Below are positions 7,258 to 10,508 of a DNA stretch of 10,508 nt, one piece after another. Under the pieces are notes generated by a model. It was given only the letters and a program-made list of their open reading frames with translations. It was not told where the DNA came from and ran no database searches. The position numbers and the translations under genes were made by a program. Source of the stretch: Legionellales bacterium (GTDB lineage: Bacteria > Pseudomonadota > Gammaproteobacteria > WLWR01); assembly GCA_012103495.1 (NCBI GenBank), contig WLWR01000038.1:1-10508 (forward strand), given 5' to 3'. Within the stretch, counting starts at the first letter, position 1, and each line of letters opens with the position of its first letter.

Positions 7258-8301
7258 ATGGTTGATCGATCGCAATTCCAAGTGGGTAGTACGGATTGGC
7301 GTGCTCAGATTCGCAAAAATCAACGCCGCACGCGTTGGGTTATTGGTATTTTTATTGGGTTGTATGTCTTATTGGGTTTACTGATTGATACTTTTATCTA
7401 CGGTGAAATGTACGCTCAATATCCTTATCAAGCTATTTTAAAAGCATTATTGACCGGTTATTTAGTGCCGTATGTGACCATGATCACCAGTGCTATTGCT
7501 GTGTTGTCATTGTTGATCACGTATGCTTTTCACAATCGTATTGTACTGTTGGGTACCGAGTATTATGAAGTAACGCCAGAAACTGAGCGGGATTTAACGG
7601 ATAAACAGTTATATCACGTAGTGGAAGAATTAAAAATCGCGGCAGGATTGTCCTACATGCCACGAATATATTTGATTGAAGCCCCGTACATGAATGCTTT
7701 TGCCAGTGGTTACAGTGAAAAATCAGCGATGGTCGCCATCACTCGTGGTTTGTTAGAAAAATTAAGTCGTGCTGAATTACAAGCGGTGATGGCGCATGAA
7801 ATTAGCCACATTCGTCATGGTGATATTAAGCTAACTTTGATGGTTGCAGTATTAAGTAATTTGATGTTAATCATGGTGGATCTATTATTTTACGCTGTAT
7901 TGTTTAATCCACGTCGGCAAAGTCGCGGGGATAATCGCTTGGTGATCGTGATTATATTGCTGCGATATTTGTTACCCTTAATTACCGTTTTACTAGGATT
8001 GTTCTTAAGTCGTACTCGGGAGTATTTAGCCGATGCAGGTTGTGTGCAACTGACGCGTAATAATGAACCATTGGCCAGTGCCTTGATTAAGATTCACGAA
8101 GATCATCAACAAAACGCTGAACAATATCGTTATGAATACGCACATACGGCGCATGAGGAAGTACGTCGTGCGGCTTATGTTTATGACCCAGCCAAAGCCT
8201 TGGGACCAATACAATCTTTTTCTGGCGCATTTTCCACCCACCCTCGCTTGGGAGATCGATTAAAGGCGTTGGGAGTAAAATTAAAAGAAAATAATAAGTA
8301 A
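7258..8301 (+). CDS. htpX: M48-family membrane zinc metalloprotease (HtpX-like)
   Basis: Predicted integral membrane protease acting in membrane protein quality control, with its active site on the cytoplasmic side. It has 347 residues, somewhat longer than E. coli HtpX (about 290). Hydrophobic segments lie at about 27-47, 68-92, 192-216 and 228-250. The zinc site is H180-E181-H184 (MAHEISH) with E255 in REYLADA as the third ligand. MNAFASG at 146-151 and the C-terminal STHPRLGDRLKAL are also typical. Extra length comes mainly from a Q/E/Y-rich polar stretch near 281-312. GTG 7255, overlapping the lemA stop, is an equally possible start, but ATG 7258 is preferred. No Shine-Dalgarno sequence is visible, which suits coupling to lemA. 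The lemA-protease pairing is a known arrangement and supports both calls. Confidence 0.88.
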   Translation: MVDRSQFQVGSTDWRAQIRKNQRRTRWVIGIFIGLYVLLGLLIDTFIYGEMYAQYPYQAILKALLTGYLVPYVTMITSAIAVLSLLITYAFHNRIVLLGTEYYEVTPETERDLTDKQLYHVVEELKIAAGLSYMPRIYLIEAPYMNAFASGYSEKSAMVAITRGLLEKLSRAELQAVMAHEISHIRHGDIKLTLMVAVLSNLMLIMVDLLFYAVLFNPRRQSRGDNRLVIVIILLRYLLPLITVLLGLFLSRTREYLADAGCVQLTRNNEPLASALIKIHEDHQQNAEQYRYEYAHTAHEEVRRAAYVYDPAKALGPIQSFSGAFSTHPRLGDRLKALGVKLKENNK

Positions 8302-8387
8302 TCAGTTTATCCCAATGCCCAGTTTACTATAAAAGTACAGATTGGATGGTGTCTGCCTTAAAATCATTGAATTGGTTGATTTTTCTA

Positions 8388-8418
8388 AGCGAGTGTCTCG
8401 TTAAGGGAGGTTTTTTTT
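8388..8418 (+). terminator. Weak terminator-like hairpin after htpX
   Basis: AGCGAG (8388-8393) pairs with CTCGTT (8397-8402) around a TGT loop, using one G-T pair. A run of eight T follows at 8411-8418. The 8-nt gap AAGGGAGG between stem and T-run makes it a poor intrinsic terminator. It is the only candidate near the 3' end of the lemA-htpX operon. Confidence 0.3.
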
Positions 8419-8493
8419 GCTTAAAAATAGATGGAATTTTCAGTATTTAATACGGATTTTTTTCTCTTCATACTCGAGTAAGATTCTGGGTTA

Positions 8494-8590
8494 CAAGAGG
8501 TGATAAAGGGTGAGGATGAACAAGGAAGTTCATGGTGATGACAAACCTCTCGCGATGGAATGCGCCACCTGCCATTTTTATCATCTCTTG
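8494..8590. repeat. 14-bp inverted repeat enclosing an inner hairpin (possible structured RNA)
   Basis: CAAGAGGTGATAAA (8494-8507) is complementary to TTTATCATCTCTTG (8577-8590) at 13 of 14 positions, and the odd one is a G-T pair. Inside, ATGAAC (8516-8521) and GTTCAT (8528-8533) form a perfect 6-bp hairpin with a 6-nt loop. T-rich sequence follows at 8591-8603. It could be a small RNA with its terminator, a 3'-UTR structure or a small mobile palindromic element. The sequence alone does not decide. Confidence 0.5.
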
Positions 8591-8595
8591 TTTTG

Positions 8596-8619
8596 AATTT
8601 TTTGATCGGTTAAAAAATT
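8596..8619. terminator. A/T-only inverted repeat, possible bidirectional terminator
   Basis: AATTTTTT (8596-8603) and AAAAAATT (8612-8619) are perfectly complementary around GATCGGTT. It lies 5 nt after the 14-bp inverted repeat. A stem without G-C pairs is weak in RNA, so a terminator role would depend on the larger upstream stem. Confidence 0.3.
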
Positions 8620-8725
8620 ACCATCATCACTCCTACTGCAATCTTGAAATACTATCTGGAACATCATCACCAATGGAGAGAGAGTCTTGCAACTGAGGTA
8701 GGATGGATAATTTATACTGACTACA

Positions 8726-8813
8726 GATTACTGAATTAATTATGCTACTCCTGATTCCGATTGCTGAATTAAGTATACTGTCCCTGATTGCATCGCTGTC
8801 CCCGATTGCATCG
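8726..8813. repeat. Degenerate tandem repeats (33-bp and 18-bp periods)
   Basis: Two adjacent 33-bp units (8726-8758 and 8759-8791) agree at about 26 of 33 positions, sharing GATT-CTGAATTAA and CCTGATT. A more decayed relative precedes them (about 8702-8729). Overlapping the second unit, an 18-bp unit (8778-8795) is repeated directly at 8796-8813 with one mismatch (CTGTCCCTGATTGCATCG). There are no spacers, so this is not a CRISPR array. Most differences are transitions, as in an old decaying duplication. Confidence 0.65.
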
Positions 8814-8821
8814 GCATTGCC

Positions 8822-8877
8822 AATGATTGGTTGAACAAGCGGGGGATTACAATGTAACCCTTTGTTTAACAATCATT
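8822..8877. repeat. Long imperfect hairpin (~25 paired bases)
   Basis: AATGATTG (8822-8829) pairs with CAATCATT (8870-8877). After a one-base bulge, TTGAACAAG (8831-8839) pairs with TTTGTTTAA (8861-8869) using two G-T pairs. GGG (8841-8843) then pairs with CCC (8858-8860), and TTAC (8847-8850) with GTAA (8854-8857). The bulges are at 8830, 8840 and 8844-8846. No T-run follows at once on either strand, so a simple terminator is unlikely. Confidence 0.6.
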
Positions 8878-8903
8878 TCTATTCATTTTTCATCAAATGA
8901 GTG

Positions 8904-8912
8904 TGCTATATT
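8904..8912 (+). promoter_or_regulatory. Possible extended -10 promoter for the RTX gene
   Basis: TGC followed by TATATT (8907-8912) resembles an extended -10 element. No good -35 is visible 16-18 bp upstream. If used, it would give a leader of nearly 300 nt before ATG 9218, containing the hairpins at 8943-8990. Confidence 0.3.
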
Positions 8913-8942
8913 TAAGTTACAATGATCAATTCTTAGCAGTGT

Positions 8943-8990
8943 ACTGGATGAGGTAAATGATCATTTTTTTACATCCAGTGCGACTCTCGC
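8943..8990 (+). promoter_or_regulatory. Leader hairpins upstream of the RTX gene
   Basis: ACTGGATG (8943-8950) pairs perfectly with CATCCAGT (8972-8979). The loop contains the 12-bp palindrome AAATGATCATTT (8955-8966). GCGA-CTC-TCGC (8980-8990) forms a second perfect small hairpin directly after. The GAGGT at 8950-8954 and the ATG at 8957 of a short open frame lie inside the first loop. A role in controlling translation or transcription of the downstream gene is inference. Confidence 0.4.
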
Positions 8991-9124
8991 AGCTATCGGA
9001 TCAGCTCCTGAGGCATTACACAATAGGATCAAAAATAATCGCATTACGGGATAATGGTTATCAGCGATTACTTTGGTCTCAACGTGCGAGCAGATGGCGT
9101 GATATTGTTGTTTTTTATCAATGA
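8957..9124 (+). CDS. Possible 55-codon leader ORF, unrecognised
   Basis: An open frame from ATG 8957 to TGA 9122-9124 gives 55 residues beginning MIIFLHPVRLSQLS and ending WRDIVVFYQ. GAGGT at 8950-8954 precedes the ATG, but at only 2-3 nt, which is short for a Shine-Dalgarno sequence. The product would be basic, with many Gln, Arg and Leu, and has no signal peptide or motif I know. The start lies in the loop of a hairpin. It ends 93 nt before the RTX gene and could be a leader peptide, a small protein or nothing. A second frame (9054-9266) overlaps it and the RTX start and looks no better. Confidence 0.22.
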   Translation: MIIFLHPVRLSQLSDQLLRHYTIGSKIIALRDNGYQRLLWSQRASRWRDIVVFYQ

Positions 9125-9206
9125 TTCAAATCACATTCTAACAATGAACCAGCCACTCCTGCCAGGTGTGGCTGACGCTTGTCACGTTCCAAATAACAAT
9201 CTCGCT

Positions 9207-9212
9207 GAGGTG
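9207..9212 (+). promoter_or_regulatory. Ribosome binding site fixing the RTX gene start
   Basis: GAGGTG lies 5 nt before ATG 9218, and the frame has a stop at 9206-9208 just upstream. ATG 9218 is therefore the first possible ATG and the N-terminus is complete. Confidence 0.75.
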
Positions 9213-9217
9213 CAATT

Positions 9218-10508
9218 ATGGCGATTGGTAGAATTATTTTTGGGACACGCAGGAGCGAATTACTAAAAGGAACTTATAGAGACGATATTATTTTGGGTCA
9301 GGGAGGCGATGATACCATCGACGCAGGGGATGGAGATGACTTGCTATTGGGTGGTAGAGGCCATGATGTATTGATCGGTGGTCAAGGTATGGATGTCCTT
9401 GTAGGTGGTTCTGGCAATGATATTTTATATGGTGACATTCAACCGCAAGCCACATTTTCCACTTCATCCACGAATAATTTTTTCGGCTTTGGATTTGGTT
9501 TCGGATTTTTTGGATTTAATCCCTTTTTATTTGCTTCAATAGGAAGTGGCGAGTTAGGTGTTGGTCCATTTGGTTTTGGCTCCTTTTTTGGTTTTGGATT
9601 GGGTTCTTTTTCGTTGGTTGGTGGCTCTCCCATCGCAAATTATTTTTTCAATAAATTAACGTTCCAATTTGGCGCAAATAATTTTCTACAATTTCAAAAT
9701 CCTCAAGCTCCTACTTTAACTGGAGATACACTGGCTGGGGGTGTTGGCCACGATCAGTTGTACGGTGGTGTGAACAATGACCATTTGTATGGAAATCAAG
9801 GGAATGATACCTTGGTCGGTGGACAGCATGATGACTATCTTAACGGTGGTTCTGGTCAAGACACCGCGGTTTTTTCTGGCAATCGAGCTGATTATCTTGT
9901 CATTCAATTAGCGCCGAATCAGTTTCAAATTCAAGATCTCGCTAGTGGACGTGACGGTAGTGATATTGTTAGTAACGTTGAATTATTTTCCTTTGCCGAT
10001 GGTGTGTTAACCATTGATCAATTATTAAATGCGCCAATCAATCAACCACCAATCGTTGACAATGCTCTTGCTGATCAAAACGCTACTGAGAATCAACCCT
10101 TCACATTCAATATTCCCGCCAATACTTTTAATGATGCTGAAGATGGCAATGTGTTGACTCTATCAGCAACACTTATCAATGGCGATCCACTGCCCGCTTG
10201 GCTTAGCTTTGACCCTAACACTGGACAGTTTTCGGGTACCCCACTGCAAACCGATGTTGCCGATATTACCGTGCTCGTCACTGCCACTGATACTGGGGGC
10301 TTGGCAATCTTTGATGATTTTATCCTGTCCGTCGGTGCGGTGGACAATACTGCACCCATCGCTGTCGATGACAGTGCCTCTGTCGATGAAGGCGGCAGCG
10401 TGGTCATTGATTTGGCTGGCAACGATTCCGACTCCGAAAATTCATTGGATTTAAGTTCGATTCAAATTGTCAGTGCTCCCAGTTATGGGTCCCTCTTGGT
10501 CAACGGCG
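9218..10508 (+). CDS. Large RTX calcium-binding repeat protein with Phe/Gly-rich insert and cadherin/Ig-like modules (3' end beyond window)
   Basis: The frame is open from ATG 9218 to the right edge, 430 codons plus one base. Residues 22-73 hold RTX nonapeptides (GGxGxDxUx type, such as GGRGHDVLI, GGQGMDVLV, GGSGNDILY). Residues 87-136 are a Phe/Gly-rich segment. Residues 167-215 are a second, looser RTX block. Residues 216-270 (SGNRADYLV, then DGSDIVSNVELFSFADG) are the module that often follows RTX blocks. Residues about 277-372 form a dystroglycan/cadherin-like or putative Ig domain (PAWLSFDPNTGQFSGTP). From 378 a VCBS/Big_9-like repeat starts (APIAVDDSASVDEGGS). There is no N-terminal signal peptide, which fits type I secretion with a C-terminal signal that would lie outside the window. 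It is probably a calcium-stabilised secreted adhesin or surface protein. No secretion genes are visible here. Confidence 0.9.
   Translation, partial: MAIGRIIFGTRRSELLKGTYRDDIILGQGGDDTIDAGDGDDLLLGGRGHDVLIGGQGMDVLVGGSGNDILYGDIQPQATFSTSSTNNFFGFGFGFGFFGFNPFLFASIGSGELGVGPFGFGSFFGFGLGSFSLVGGSPIANYFFNKLTFQFGANNFLQFQNPQAPTLTGDTLAGGVGHDQLYGGVNNDHLYGNQGNDTLVGGQHDDYLNGGSGQDTAVFSGNRADYLVIQLAPNQFQIQDLASGRDGSDIVSNVELFSFADGVLTIDQLLNAPINQPPIVDNALADQNATENQPFTFNIPANTFNDAEDGNVLTLSATLINGDPLPAWLSFDPNTGQFSGTPLQTDVADITVLVTATDTGGLAIFDDFILSVGAVDNTAPIAVDDSASVDEGGSVVIDLAGNDSDSENSLDLSSIQIVSAPSYGSLLVNG
9476..9625 (+). repeat. Phe/Gly-rich low-complexity segment within the RTX protein
   Basis: Fifty codons (residues 87-136) consist largely of Phe and Gly with FG dipeptides, such as FFGFGFGFGFFGF and PFGFGSFFGFGLGSF. 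At DNA level this is a T-rich imperfect repeat of TTT-GGN codons. It contains none of the Asp ligands of the flanking RTX blocks and splits them into two groups. Confidence 0.85.

Larger units (their letters stand above)
8302..9217. other. Long intergenic region, structured, no convincing gene
   Basis: About 900 bp separate htpX from the RTX gene. I find no recognisable protein on either strand. Short open frames exist (8516-8596 plus, 8957-9124 plus, 8633-8872 minus), but none has a family signature. The region holds several inverted repeats and degenerate tandem repeats, listed separately, and probably the promoter and leader of the RTX gene. Confidence 0.6.

Noticed and set aside
8516..8596. 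26-codon frame with a CATCH (CXXCH) motif, suggesting heme binding
   Set aside because: It is too short, has no export signal, and lies inside an inverted-repeat structure. A CXXCH by chance is easy.
8726..8813. CRISPR array
   Set aside because: The repeats are directly adjacent, degenerate and lack unique spacers, and no cas gene is present.
8633..8872. 79-codon minus-strand open frame across the tandem repeats
   Set aside because: It starts with TTG, has no ribosome binding site, crosses a long hairpin, and its regular peptide only mirrors DNA repeats. I keep it as a question under findings.
9054..9266. 70-codon plus-strand frame overlapping the RTX start
   Set aside because: It overlaps the RTX coding sequence by about 50 bases in another frame, has no good ribosome site and no recognisable motif.
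9439..9633. Pro/Lys-rich minus-strand frame
   Set aside because: It is the exact antisense of the Phe/Gly-rich codons of the RTX protein. Low-complexity TTT-GGN codons read backwards give Pro/Lys repeats.

Overview
The window looks like chromosomal DNA of a gammaproteobacterium with moderately low GC. The near-textbook gammaproteobacterial UvrA, a lipid A acyltransferase and a LemA/HtpX pair all point to a Gram-negative cell. A relative of Legionellales/Coxiellaceae is my guess from general style only; nothing here proves the genus.

Layout, left to right. (1) 1-710: 3' part of a lipid A (Kdo2-lipid A type) acyltransferase, cut by the left edge, whose stop codon overlaps the start of (2) uvrA, 710-3577, intact excinuclease ABC subunit A. 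(3) 3578-3904: a gene-poor stretch with a terminator-like hairpin, a short direct repeat, and the 55-codon C-terminal stump of a DUF4143/AAA-type ATPase gene. (4) 3885-5006, minus strand: a membrane-anchored class III nucleotidyl cyclase whose 3' end runs into the stump. (5) A 168-bp divergent promoter region, then (6) 5175-6545, a lipoprotein of the nucleotide pyrophosphatase/phosphodiesterase (alkaline phosphatase superfamily) type. (7) 6677-8301: lemA and htpX, an overlapping two-gene operon for a membrane coiled-coil protein and an M48 zinc protease. (8) 8302-9217: about 900 bp without a convincing gene but rich in secondary structure: a 14-bp inverted repeat closing a ~97-nt element, degenerate 33-bp and 18-bp tandem repeats, a ~25-bp-stem hairpin, and a structured leader with a possible 55-codon ORF. 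(9) 9218 to the right edge: the first 430 codons of a large repeat protein that stays open to the end of the window. It has RTX calcium-binding nonapeptides, an unusual Phe/Gly-rich segment, a second RTX block, and then cadherin-like/Ig-like modules.

Most genes are ordinary envelope or housekeeping functions: lipid A acylation, DNA repair, membrane proteolysis and cyclic nucleotide signalling. The least ordinary parts are the RTX/FG-rich protein, its structured upstream region, and the ATPase gene stump fused into the 3' end of the cyclase gene. I see no CRISPR array, complete mobile element, tRNA or rRNA.
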